From Methanospirillum sp. (lineage in GTDB: Archaea > Halobacteriota > Methanomicrobia > Methanomicrobiales > Methanospirillaceae): a stretch of DNA of 5,282 nucleotides. The first letter of the stretch is position 1. Every line of letters begins with the position of its first letter. The stretch is from assembly GCA_028679485.1 (NCBI GenBank), contig JAJRBL010000013.1, positions 1 through 5,282 of the forward strand, given 5' to 3'. This document shows, piece after piece, positions 1 to 5,282 of this stretch. A program made the translations under genes and the position numbers. Below the pieces are notes generated by a model. That model saw only the letters and a list, made by a program, of their open reading frames with translations. It had not been told where the DNA came from and searched no databases.

Positions 1-468
1 ACATTCCATGTTCCTGTTATGGTAACCCGGTGCACGAACAATTTCGGGCCGTACCAGTTCCCGGAGAAACTCATCCCGCTGTTCATCACGAACCTGCTTG
101 AAGGAAAGAAAGTCCCGGTGTATGGCACCGGAAAAAATATCCGGGACTGGATACACGTGCTGGACCACTGCCGTGCCGTGGAATTCCTCTTAACGCACGG
201 GGAACCGGGCCAGGTTTACAATATCGGAGGGGGCAATGAGAAGACAAATCTCGAGATAACCGATAAAATCCTCCGGATACTCGGAAAGAACCAGTCCATG
301 ATAGAGTACGTTACCGATCGCCCCGGCCACGACTTCCGGTATTCCCTTGACTGCACCAAACTCCGGAAGATGGGGTGGAAACCTCAGTACACCTTTGAGA
401 AGGGCCTTGAAGATACCGTTTCATGGTACCGGGAGAATGCATGGTGGTGGAAGCCATTAAAGCAGTAA
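1..468 (+). CDS. rfbB: dTDP-glucose 4,6-dehydratase, C-terminal part (5' end outside window)
   Basis: This enzyme of the extended short-chain dehydrogenase family converts dTDP-glucose to dTDP-4-keto-6-deoxyglucose in the cytoplasm, the second step of dTDP-L-rhamnose synthesis. Frame 1 is open from base 1 to the TAA at 466-468, giving 155 residues, roughly the C-terminal half of a protein that is normally about 310-360 residues. Visible hallmarks of RmlB are TRCTNNFGPYQFPEKLIP (window residues 9-26), the VYGTGKNIRDWIHV substrate-binding stretch (about 40-53), YNIGGGNEKTN (about 73-83), DRPGHDFRYSLD (about 106-117) and the typical WWWKPL tail. The NAD-binding glycine motif and the YxxxK catalytic pair lie upstream of the window. 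An ATG at 19 is internal to the conserved TRCTNN block, so it is not the start. It overlaps rfbD by 28 bases. The identification is firm; only the N-terminus is unseen. Confidence 0.95.
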   Translation, partial: TFHVPVMVTRCTNNFGPYQFPEKLIPLFITNLLEGKKVPVYGTGKNIRDWIHVLDHCRAVEFLLTHGEPGQVYNIGGGNEKTNLEITDKILRILGKNQSMIEYVTDRPGHDFRYSLDCTKLRKMGWKPQYTFEKGLEDTVSWYRENAWWWKPLKQ

Positions 469-1271
469 ATTCCCCTGCCATCGTGATCCTTGGTGCAAAC
501 GGTATGCTCGGCCATGCACTGCAGGAGGTATTTCCCCGTGCAAAACCTCTTGGGCATACGGCGATCGATATCACTGATGATGCATCTGTAAGAAGGATCA
601 TCCGTGCGAATCAGGCAGATATCGTAATCAATGCCGCAGCCTATACCGATGTTGACGGATGCGAGGAACACGAGGACCTTGCTACTGCGGTGAATGGCCA
701 TGGACCGGGGATTATTGCTTCTGCCTGTGCCGATGCCGGTGCAGTCTTAGTCCATTACAGTACGGATTATATCTTCGACGGTACCAGAAGGAATTACCGG
801 GAAGATGATGCTCCAAATCCTCTCAGTGCATACGGCAGATCCAAACTTCTGGGCGAGGAAGTAATCCGGAAAAATATGCAGGATTACCGCATCATACGGA
901 CATCGTGGCTTTTTGGGCATTACGGAAAAAATTTCGTGGATACGATTCTTTCACTTTCAGCTCAGATAACGCAGGTGAAGGTGGTGAACGACCAGATCGG
1001 AAAGCCGACCTACACCGTTGACCTGGCCCGGAAAACTCCGGAAGTCCTCTCGTTGGAGCCGGGAATTTATCATATCACCAATGACGGTGTCTGCAGCTGG
1101 TATGAATTTGCCAGTGCATTTATCCCGAATGCAACTCCATGCTCTACTGCAGAATTCCCCCGGAAGGCGAAGAGACCCATGTTCTCGATCCTGGAGAACA
1201 CGAAGACATTCCCGCTCCGGCACTGGCGCGAAGCAGTACGGGAATATATCCAGTCAAAAAAGGCGATCTGA
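441..1271 (+). CDS. rfbD: dTDP-4-dehydrorhamnose reductase
   Basis: This is the last enzyme of dTDP-L-rhamnose synthesis, reducing dTDP-4-keto-L-rhamnose with NAD(P)H in the cytoplasm. The 276-residue product is slightly shorter than bacterial RmlD (about 300). It has the Rossmann glycine motif GANGMLG (18-24), NAAAYTDVDGCE (64-75), the catalytic STD (107-109) with YxxxK (Y131, K135, in YGRSKLLGE), RTSWLFG (153-159), and the C-terminal GIYHITNDG segment typical of RmlD. The start is uncertain. ATG 441 is preferred because GGAGA lies 4-5 bases upstream and the overlap with rfbB is only 28 bases. ATG 423 would add six residues with a weaker ribosome site, while GTG 444 or 447 is also possible; RmlD proteins usually begin a few residues before the glycine motif. 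The overlap with rfbB and the one-base gap to rfbA indicate one operon with coupled translation. Confidence 0.93.
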   Translation: MVVEAIKAVNSPAIVILGANGMLGHALQEVFPRAKPLGHTAIDITDDASVRRIIRANQADIVINAAAYTDVDGCEEHEDLATAVNGHGPGIIASACADAGAVLVHYSTDYIFDGTRRNYREDDAPNPLSAYGRSKLLGEEVIRKNMQDYRIIRTSWLFGHYGKNFVDTILSLSAQITQVKVVNDQIGKPTYTVDLARKTPEVLSLEPGIYHITNDGVCSWYEFASAFIPNATPCSTAEFPRKAKRPMFSILENTKTFPLRHWREAVREYIQSKKAI

Positions 1272-1272
1272 C

Positions 1273-1998
1273 ATGCGAGGCATTATTCTTGCCGGCGGGA
1301 CCGGCTCACGATTATTTCCCCTGACTAAAGTGACGAACAAACACCTCCTTCCGGTGTATGATAAGCCGATGATCTACTATCCCCTGAAAACCCTAGTGGA
1401 TGCCGGGATCTCGGATATCATGATCGTCTCCGGGCGCGGGCATGCCGGGCATTTCCTAGAACTTCTCGGTTCCGGTGCGGACTTTGGTGTGCGTCTGACC
1501 TATGAAATCCAAGAGAATGCCGGGGGGATTGCCCAGGCACTTGGGCTTGCCGAGAAATGGGCAGATGATGAAGCAGTTGCGGTCATCCTTGGGGATAACA
1601 TCTTCCAGGATTCAGTAAAGGATGATATCAGCTCGTTTACTACCGGAGCAAAGATCTTCCTCAAAGAAGTCCCGGATGCCGAACGGTTCGGCGTTGCTGA
1701 GCTAGGAAAAGACCGGGTTATCTCCATTGAAGAGAAACCAAAACAGCCCAAGTCGAATTATGCCGTAACCGGGCTTTATCTCTATGATCCCGAAGTGTTC
1801 TCCATCATCCGGACCCTGAAACCCTCCGGCCGTGGCGAACTTGAGATTACGGATGTGAATAACGAATACCTGACACAGAATATGATGCAGTACGCAATAT
1901 TAAAAGGCTACTGGAGCGATGCCGGAACGTTTAACAGCCTGATCAGGGCGAGTGTGCTCGTACAAAAGAACAGTCAGCAGCAGTATGCTGATGAGTAA
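1273..1998 (+). CDS. rfbA: Glucose-1-phosphate thymidylyltransferase, short form
   Basis: It joins glucose-1-phosphate and dTTP to give dTDP-glucose and pyrophosphate, the entry step for dTDP-rhamnose. The 241-residue protein carries the nucleotidyltransferase signature LAGGTGSRLFPLT (6-18) followed by KHLLPVYDKPMIYY (23-36), the metal-binding LGDN (106-109, D108), the sugar-phosphate-binding EEKP (153-156), GRGELEITDVN (186-196) and the second metal aspartate in WSDAGT (D216). Classical RmlA is about 290 residues; this one ends soon after the catalytic fold, as in the SpsI-type short enzymes, so it lacks the C-terminal helices linked to allosteric feedback in long RmlA. ATG 1273 is chosen because the glycine motif follows immediately. 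An AGGCGAT site at 1261-1267, one mismatch from AGGTGAT, lies 5 bases upstream. An in-frame extension back to 1018 would overlap rfbD deeply and is not real. The nucleotide specificity (dTTP rather than UTP) is inferred from the neighbours. Confidence 0.92.
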   Translation: MRGIILAGGTGSRLFPLTKVTNKHLLPVYDKPMIYYPLKTLVDAGISDIMIVSGRGHAGHFLELLGSGADFGVRLTYEIQENAGGIAQALGLAEKWADDEAVAVILGDNIFQDSVKDDISSFTTGAKIFLKEVPDAERFGVAELGKDRVISIEEKPKQPKSNYAVTGLYLYDPEVFSIIRTLKPSGRGELEITDVNNEYLTQNMMQYAILKGYWSDAGTFNSLIRASVLVQKNSQQQYADE

Positions 1999-2005
1999 TT
2001 TTTTT
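1999..2005 (+). terminator. Oligo-T tract after rfbA (candidate archaeal terminator)
   Basis: Seven T residues follow the rfbA stop codon directly. Archaeal RNA polymerase often stops at oligo-T runs on the coding strand without needing a hairpin, so this may end or weaken transcription of the rfb cassette. It is short and could be leaky. No GC-rich stem precedes it. Confidence 0.4.
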
Positions 2006-2023
2006 CACTCCCTGCGAGCGGAA

Positions 2024-2058
2024 GATGATTATCCTCACTCAACGTGGAGGAGATCATC
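2024..2058 (+). promoter_or_regulatory. Imperfect hairpin enclosing a strong Shine-Dalgarno sequence
   Basis: The arms GATGAT (2024-2029) and ATCATC (2053-2058) pair perfectly. Inside them TCCTC (2032-2036) pairs with GAGGA (2047-2051), and AC (2037-2038) with GT (2044-2045), separated by small internal loops and closed by a five-base loop. The 3' arm contains GGAGGAGATC (2046-2055), which matches the GGAGGTGATC complement of the 16S rRNA tail at 9 of 10 bases, so the fold would hide a ribosome-binding site. The pairing is visible in the sequence; a regulatory role is inference, and the element matters only if the transcript from rfbA reads through the T tract. Confidence 0.4.
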
Positions 2059-2060
2059 TA

Positions 2061-2079
2061 TATGAGAAAAATACTCATA
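2061..2079. repeat. 6-bp perfect inverted repeat with 7-base AT spacer
   Basis: TATGAG (2061-2066) and CTCATA (2074-2079) are exact reverse complements around the spacer AAAAATA. The element sits about 40 bases upstream of the glycosyltransferase start and overlaps the AT-rich candidate promoter. It could therefore be an operator for a dimeric regulator or a small RNA hairpin. A repeat this short can also arise by chance. Confidence 0.3.
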
Positions 2080-2091
2080 AATTTTCCCTAA
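2062..2091 (+). other. 9-codon mini-ORF behind the strong SD (possible leader peptide)
   Basis: An ATG at 2062, six bases after the extended Shine-Dalgarno match at 2046-2055, opens a nine-codon frame (MRKILINFP) ending with TAA at 2089-2091. A GTG at 2044 is in the same frame and would give 15 codons, but it lies before the SD. The ribosome site is better than those seen for the large genes nearby, which is odd for a chance ORF. It could be a leader peptide, the remnant of a deleted gene, or chance. No family can be assigned to so short a peptide. Confidence 0.2.
2067..2085 (+). promoter_or_regulatory. Candidate archaeal promoter for the GT2 gene
   Basis: An AT-rich block containing AAAAATA (2067-2073) and CATAAATTTT (2076-2085) lies 30-50 bases before the glycosyltransferase ATG. 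Placing initiation about 25 bases downstream of CATAAATT puts the 5' end near 2105, leaving a very short leader that would just include the AAGGA ribosome site at 2107-2111. The match to the archaeal TATA consensus is only fair. Confidence 0.3.
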
Positions 2092-2116
2092 TAAACCGAT
2101 TGCCACAAGGATCCCC

Positions 2117-3082
2117 ATGCCTGATGAAAACCTCAAACCCCTTGTAAGTGTTGTGATTGTCAATTATAATGGCAAAAAATTCTTACAGGATTGTTTAGGC
2201 TCGCTCAAGAAGCAGACCTATTCCCCCTCTGAAGTGATCCTTGTCGATAACGCATCTTGCGACGGGAGTGTTGAACTCATCCGTAAATATTTCCCCTGCG
2301 TGAAGATATGTGTCCAGGAATCCAACCTTGGCTTTGCCGGGGGTTCCAATGCAGGTATCCGGGAGGCACATGGACAGTTCATCCTAACACTGAACAACGA
2401 TACCATTGCCTTCCCTGAATTTATTGAAGAACTTGTTCAACCAATGATTTCTGATTCTTCAGTGGGAATGTGCTGCTCAAAAATGGTTTTTCCTGACGGA
2501 CGGATCAATTCCACAGGGATCTGCATTTCGCGGAGCGGGGCTGCATGGGACCGGGGCGGGGGCGAACCGGATCGCGGGCAGTATGATACGGCAGAAGAAG
2601 TCTTCGGACCCTGTGCCGGGGCGGCACTGTACCGGCGCACGATGCTGGATGAGATCGGGCTCTTTGACGAAGATTTTTTCCTCTTTATGGAGGATGTGGA
2701 TCTCGCGTTCCGGGCACGGTTGGCTGGATGGAAGTGTATGTATGTGCCGAAAGCACGGGTCGTGCATATTCATGGGGGGACGGCAACTGTGGGATCCGAA
2801 ACCGCGGTGTACTATGGAAACAGAAATACCGTTTGGGTAGTTGTGAAAAATTTTCCCTCATTCAGTCTTCTTCTATCATTTCCTTGGATTCTTGGTAGAA
2901 ATTGTGGGATCATCCCGTACTATTTTTTATCGGGAAACGGTTTTACGATTATGAGGGCAAAAATCGATGGAATAAAAGGTCTTTCTCTCATGATCCGCAA
3001 AAGACGATATATACATAAAAATAATCATGGTAAAACAATTGAAAAATGGATACAAACTTGGAGCGGATTTCACAAATCCTGA
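2117..3082 (+). CDS. Family 2 glycosyltransferase, WbbL/rhamnosyltransferase-like
   Basis: This is a GT-A fold inverting glycosyltransferase, probably adding one sugar from a nucleotide donor to a lipid-linked glycan at the cytoplasmic face of the membrane. The 321-residue protein has the N-terminal donor fold SVVIVNYNG (11-19), VDNASCDGS (43-51), NLGFAGGSNAGI (70-81) and the metal-binding NND (93-95). Further on are GPCAGAALYRR (164-174), LFDEDFFLFMEDVDLAFRA (182-200) with the likely catalytic base D193, and HIHGGT (217-222), all typical of the WbbL-like GT2 group. A moderately hydrophobic patch around 245-275 and a very basic tail may hold it at the membrane. ATG 2117 fits: AAGGA lies 5 bases upstream and the fold begins at residue 9. 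Spacers of over 100 bases on both sides suggest its own transcription unit. The rhamnose donor is inferred from the upstream cassette; the motifs do not prove the sugar. The last third is visibly richer in A and T than the rest. Confidence 0.88.
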   Translation: MPDENLKPLVSVVIVNYNGKKFLQDCLGSLKKQTYSPSEVILVDNASCDGSVELIRKYFPCVKICVQESNLGFAGGSNAGIREAHGQFILTLNNDTIAFPEFIEELVQPMISDSSVGMCCSKMVFPDGRINSTGICISRSGAAWDRGGGEPDRGQYDTAEEVFGPCAGAALYRRTMLDEIGLFDEDFFLFMEDVDLAFRARLAGWKCMYVPKARVVHIHGGTATVGSETAVYYGNRNTVWVVVKNFPSFSLLLSFPWILGRNCGIIPYYFLSGNGFTIMRAKIDGIKGLSLMIRKRRYIHKNNHGKTIEKWIQTWSGFHKS

Positions 3083-3151
3083 TCTGTGACAGTTGGTTTC
3101 ACGAACTCCCCCGGTCATTCTTATGCACTTATTTCTTTAACTTCTGACAGA
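3083..3151 (+). other. Intergenic segment with T-rich stretch after the GT2 gene
   Basis: No gene is seen here. A pyrimidine-rich run with TTCTTA, TTATTTC and TTTAAC (about 3117-3141) follows the stop codon and could serve as an archaeal termination zone, but there is no uninterrupted long T tract or strong stem. Confidence 0.25.
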
Positions 3152-3168
3152 GAAAGTATTGTTATATG
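3152..3168 (+). promoter_or_regulatory. Candidate archaeal promoter for the exporter genes
   Basis: The purine-rich stretch GAAAG (3152-3156) followed by TTGTTATATG (3159-3168) resembles an archaeal BRE plus TATA box. Initiation about 25 bases further on, near 3190, would leave a leader of about 25 bases before the permease ATG. The small palindromes TGATCA and ATGCAT lie just downstream (3171-3181). The spacing is right for a promoter of the permease-ATPase pair; no experimental support can be read from sequence. Confidence 0.42.
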
Positions 3169-3214
3169 CCTGATCATGCATAATATTAAACGGCACATAG
3201 GGACGTAAAAGGCG

Positions 3215-3997
3215 ATGACCTCCATCTTTGAATACCGGGGACTTATCTGGAATTTTATCAAGCGGGATATCTCCCAGAAATACGTAGGGTCCCTTCTCGG
3301 GTTGTATTGGTCGATAGTAAATCCGATCATTACTCTTATTATTTACATTCTGGTATTCGGGGTATTCCTGAAAGTTCGTCTTCCCGGGGATGACAACATC
3401 TGGGATTTTGCCCTGTACTTTGCAGCCGGATACTTGCCTTGGATAGCATTCCAAGAGACTGTGATACGGGCAACCAGTTCAATTATCAATAATAAAAATT
3501 ATATCAAGAAAGTTCCGTTTCCCAGTGAAATTTTTCCAATCTATGTGACATTGTCGGAATGCGTGAATCTCCTTATTGGCCTTGGAATTTTTTTTATATT
3601 GTTTTTTATCCTGAAAGGGGTCCCGACAATCTTTATTCTCCTGCTGCCGTTTGCCATAATTTTTCAGATAATGTTTACACTATCGCTCGCATTTTTCCTC
3701 TCAAGCGGTGCGGTCTATTTCCGAGATGTTCCCCAGATGCTGGCGGCAATCTTTATGATCTGGTTCTGGGCGACCCCGATCGCATATACGGTAAATCTGA
3801 TCCCGACCGGTTTTCAGTGGATCGCAACCCTGAACCCGGCATATTATATGCTGGAAATCTATCGGGATTCATTATTCTATGGGAAGATTCCTGACCTGAA
3901 TAACATGTTACCCTTCGTAGTATTCGTTCTAGTACTTTTTATCGGAAGTATCTGGTTCTTCCGGAAAACAAAACGGGGATTTGGTGAGCTCCTGTGA
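3215..3997 (+). CDS. wzm: Polysaccharide ABC transporter permease (Wzm/ABC-2 type)
   Basis: This is the membrane subunit of an ABC exporter that moves a lipid-linked polysaccharide across the cytoplasmic membrane, working as a dimer with two ATPase subunits. The 260 residues match the usual Wzm length. An amphipathic N-terminus with KRDISQKYVGSLLG (16-29) and WSIVNP (32-37) precedes about six membrane spans near 33-52, 66-84, 112-133, 138-164, 173-193 and 230-250. Family marks include KKVPFP (98-103), the YFRDV motif (168-172) between spans, and NPAYYMLEIYRD (207-218) before the last span. The start is ATG 3215. The ribosome site is weak: AGGGA at 3199-3203 is 11 bases away, and an AGGCG directly abuts the ATG. 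It overlaps the ATPase gene by four bases, so the two are co-translated. The family and exporter role are firm; the exact cargo (O-antigen-like glycan, or S-layer or cell-surface glycan in an archaeon) is inferred from context. Confidence 0.9.
   Translation: MTSIFEYRGLIWNFIKRDISQKYVGSLLGLYWSIVNPIITLIIYILVFGVFLKVRLPGDDNIWDFALYFAAGYLPWIAFQETVIRATSSIINNKNYIKKVPFPSEIFPIYVTLSECVNLLIGLGIFFILFFILKGVPTIFILLLPFAIIFQIMFTLSLAFFLSSGAVYFRDVPQMLAAIFMIWFWATPIAYTVNLIPTGFQWIATLNPAYYMLEIYRDSLFYGKIPDLNNMLPFVVFVLVLFIGSIWFFRKTKRGFGELL
3983..3987 (+). promoter_or_regulatory. GGTGA ribosome-binding site that fixes the GTG start of wzt
   Basis: GGTGA inside the last codons of the permease gene matches the archaeal 16S tail exactly and lies six bases before GTG 3994. 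It decides the start: the nearby ATG at 3998 is in another frame, and no other start in the correct frame precedes the conserved N-terminus. The GTGA overlap lets ribosomes ending the permease restart on the ATPase. Confidence 0.7.
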
Positions 3998-5282
3998 ATG
4001 CAATTACAATTTGTCAGCTCGGGAAAAAGTTTAAGCTTTTCCACTCTCCTGGCGGGAGGTTCCTGGAGTACCTGAGTGCCGGCAGGTTCAAGAGGCATAT
4101 TGATTTCTGGGCGCTTCAGGACATCTCATTTGAAATTCCAGCTGGTACGACACTTGGGATTCTTGGACAGAACGGATCCGGGAAGAGCACCCTTTTGAGT
4201 ATCCTTGCCGGTGTTCTCGAACCGAGTGCGGGTTCCTTTGAGATCCATGGGAAGGTTTCTGCAATCCTCGAGCTCGGATCTGGCTTCCACCCAGAATTTT
4301 CCGGCCGGGACAATGTGTATATGTACGGCTCGATCATGGGGCTTTCAAAGGAGGCCATCGATACAAGATATGCCGAGATTGTGAGGTTCTCCGAACTGGG
4401 AGAGTTCATCGACCAGCCTTTGCGCACCTATTCTTCCGGGATGATTGTACGGCTCGCGTTCTCTGTTGCGGTAAATGTTAATGCTGACATCCTGATCGTT
4501 GATGAAGCGCTTGCGGTCGGGGATGCGATCTTCCAGCACCGGTGTTTCCGGAAGATCCGAGAGATGCAGGAGGCAGGAAAGACTATTCTCTATGTCGGTC
4601 ACGATACAGAGGCCGTGAGAAATCTCTGCACATCGGCGCTGCTGCTGGATAGCGGGAGGATCATTGAACGTGGCGATCCGAATATGGTGGTGAATAAGTA
4701 TCATGCACTAATCGCTGAACGGGAACGGGTGTACAATGAAGGGAACCTGATCGAGCATGGTAATGTTCCAGGAAAAGAGTATGAGCCCGTATTTGATTTT
4801 ATCCGGAACCTGAATGAGGCAAATGTGGTCAATTCAGAGGCCGCGCCGGTACAAGTCCAAACCGTGGAAATCGAGTCCACTCCGAGAAACGTGATCTTTG
4901 CCCATCCCCCGTCTCAGATTACGTATTCAGTTAACATTGTACAGCGGGCATCATTAGCATTCGCTATCGGGATTATGCCTTACGCATGGGATAAGATTAC
5001 ACAGAGTGTCCAGTTTGATATTGATATTATGTGCGATGGTGTAACGGAGAATATATTTTCCCGGGCCCTCCAACCCGAGAGAAATATCGGTGACCGTGGC
5101 TGGCATAATTTTATTCTCCCGCTGGGGAAATTTTCGGGAAAGATTATTTCCCTGATATTTCGTACATCGGGTTCGGGGGATGATCTAAGTTACTGCTGGA
5201 GTGCATGGGGATGGGGGAAACTGATTCGAGCGCAAAAACCTCCAAATGATGACCCAAAATTGGGCACTTCTGATGAGGAGAA
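3994..5282 (+). CDS. wzt: Polysaccharide ABC transporter ATP-binding protein (Wzt type) with unusual C-terminal domain, 3' end outside window
   Basis: It powers export of a polysaccharide with the permease encoded just upstream. The frame runs from GTG 3994 to the window end without a stop, at least 429 residues. The nucleotide-binding domain (about 1-240) has FWALQDISFEI (38-48), Walker A GQNGSGKST (58-66), LELGSGFHPEFSGRDNVY (92-109) where E93 stands in the usual Q-loop place as in other Wzt/TagH proteins, the family form of the signature YSSGM (146-150) before VRLAF, Walker B ILIVDE (166-171, E171 catalytic), the D-loop region ALAVGD, and the switch H203. A linker of about 55 residues leads to a beta-rich domain from about 297 (VIFAHPPSQITYSV) to 411, with DRGWHNFILPLGKFSGK (367-383) and a Trp-rich end, CWSAWGWGKL (401-410). 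In classical Wzt the C-terminal domain binds the capped glycan; this one looks different in sequence but may do the same job. A charged tail continues off the window. Confidence 0.9.
   Translation, partial: MNAITICQLGKKFKLFHSPGGRFLEYLSAGRFKRHIDFWALQDISFEIPAGTTLGILGQNGSGKSTLLSILAGVLEPSAGSFEIHGKVSAILELGSGFHPEFSGRDNVYMYGSIMGLSKEAIDTRYAEIVRFSELGEFIDQPLRTYSSGMIVRLAFSVAVNVNADILIVDEALAVGDAIFQHRCFRKIREMQEAGKTILYVGHDTEAVRNLCTSALLLDSGRIIERGDPNMVVNKYHALIAERERVYNEGNLIEHGNVPGKEYEPVFDFIRNLNEANVVNSEAAPVQVQTVEIESTPRNVIFAHPPSQITYSVNIVQRASLAFAIGIMPYAWDKITQSVQFDIDIMCDGVTENIFSRALQPERNIGDRGWHNFILPLGKFSGKIISLIFRTSGSGDDLSYCWSAWGWGKLIRAQKPPNDDPKLGTSDEE

Noticed and set aside
423..440. Earlier ATG 423 as rfbD start
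   Set aside because: It adds six residues far before the Rossmann motif and lengthens the overlap with rfbB; ATG 441 has a better placed GGAGA. Not fully excluded.
311..701. Minus-strand open frames of 96 and 105 codons
   Set aside because: They lie opposite well-supported rfbB and rfbD, show no recognisable motif, and have low-complexity Arg/Ser/Pro-rich shadow composition.
1018..1272. In-frame upstream extension of rfbA
   Set aside because: It would overlap rfbD by about 250 bases, the added residues look like out-of-frame translation, and the nucleotidyltransferase motif begins right after ATG 1273.
3083..3107. Short GTGA/TCAC and AGTT/AACT pairings after the GT2 stop as a terminator hairpin
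   Set aside because: The stems are 4 bp, mutually exclusive and not followed by a T run.
3164..3183. TATGC/GCATA dyad in the exporter leader as an operator
   Set aside because: Only 5 bp with an 8-base spacer in AT-rich DNA, partly made of the small palindromes TGATCA and ATGCAT; too weak to call.
3137..3454. Minus-strand open frame spanning the second spacer and the start of wzm
   Set aside because: It overlaps the conserved permease N-terminus and the candidate promoter, and its translation resembles no known family.
4116..4704. Minus-strand open frames opposite the Wzt ATPase domain
   Set aside because: The opposite strand encodes clear Walker A, signature, Walker B and H-loop motifs; the reverse frames have no domain features.

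Overview
The window looks like part of a surface-polysaccharide (O-antigen-like) biosynthesis and export locus. All genes lie on the + strand. Best guess is a methanogenic archaeon of the Methanomicrobiales type: GC content is moderate, purine-rich Shine-Dalgarno sites of GGTGA/GGAG type are used, candidate promoters look like archaeal TATA boxes rather than -35/-10 pairs, and the proteins have an archaeal flavour (for example a short SpsI-like nucleotidyltransferase). This host assignment is inference; no rRNA or marker gene is present.

Region 1 (1-1998) is a tightly packed dTDP-sugar cassette. It holds the C-terminal half of dTDP-glucose 4,6-dehydratase (rfbB/rmlB, cut by the window start), dTDP-4-dehydrorhamnose reductase (rfbD/rmlD, overlapping rfbB) and a short glucose-1-phosphate thymidylyltransferase (rfbA/rmlA, one base after rfbD). 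Together they cover three of the four steps from glucose-1-phosphate to dTDP-L-rhamnose. The 3,5-epimerase (rfbC) is not in the window and may lie upstream.

Region 2 (1999-2116) is a 118-base spacer. It has an oligo-T tract directly after rfbA, an imperfect hairpin that hides a near-perfect Shine-Dalgarno sequence, a 9-codon mini-ORF behind that site, a 6-bp inverted repeat and an AT-rich candidate promoter. Region 3 (2117-3082) is a single GT2 glycosyltransferase of the WbbL/rhamnosyltransferase-like group. Region 4 (3083-3214) is a second spacer with a candidate TATA promoter.

Region 5 (3215-5282) is a two-gene ABC-2 exporter: a Wzm-type permease and a Wzt-type ATPase. The ATPase starts at a GTG that overlaps the permease stop codon and runs off the window end. 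Its nucleotide-binding domain is followed by a long linker and a C-terminal beta-rich, jelly-roll-like domain that does not look like the classical Wzt glycan-binding domain.

Taken together, the first cassette makes activated rhamnose, the GT2 enzyme adds a sugar (possibly rhamnose) to a lipid-linked glycan, and Wzm/Wzt moves the finished chain across the cytoplasmic membrane, with the Wzt C-terminal domain possibly selecting the substrate. No mobile element, tRNA, rRNA or CRISPR array was seen. The most interesting items are the Wzt C-terminal domain and the sequestered-SD leader structure at 2024-2091.
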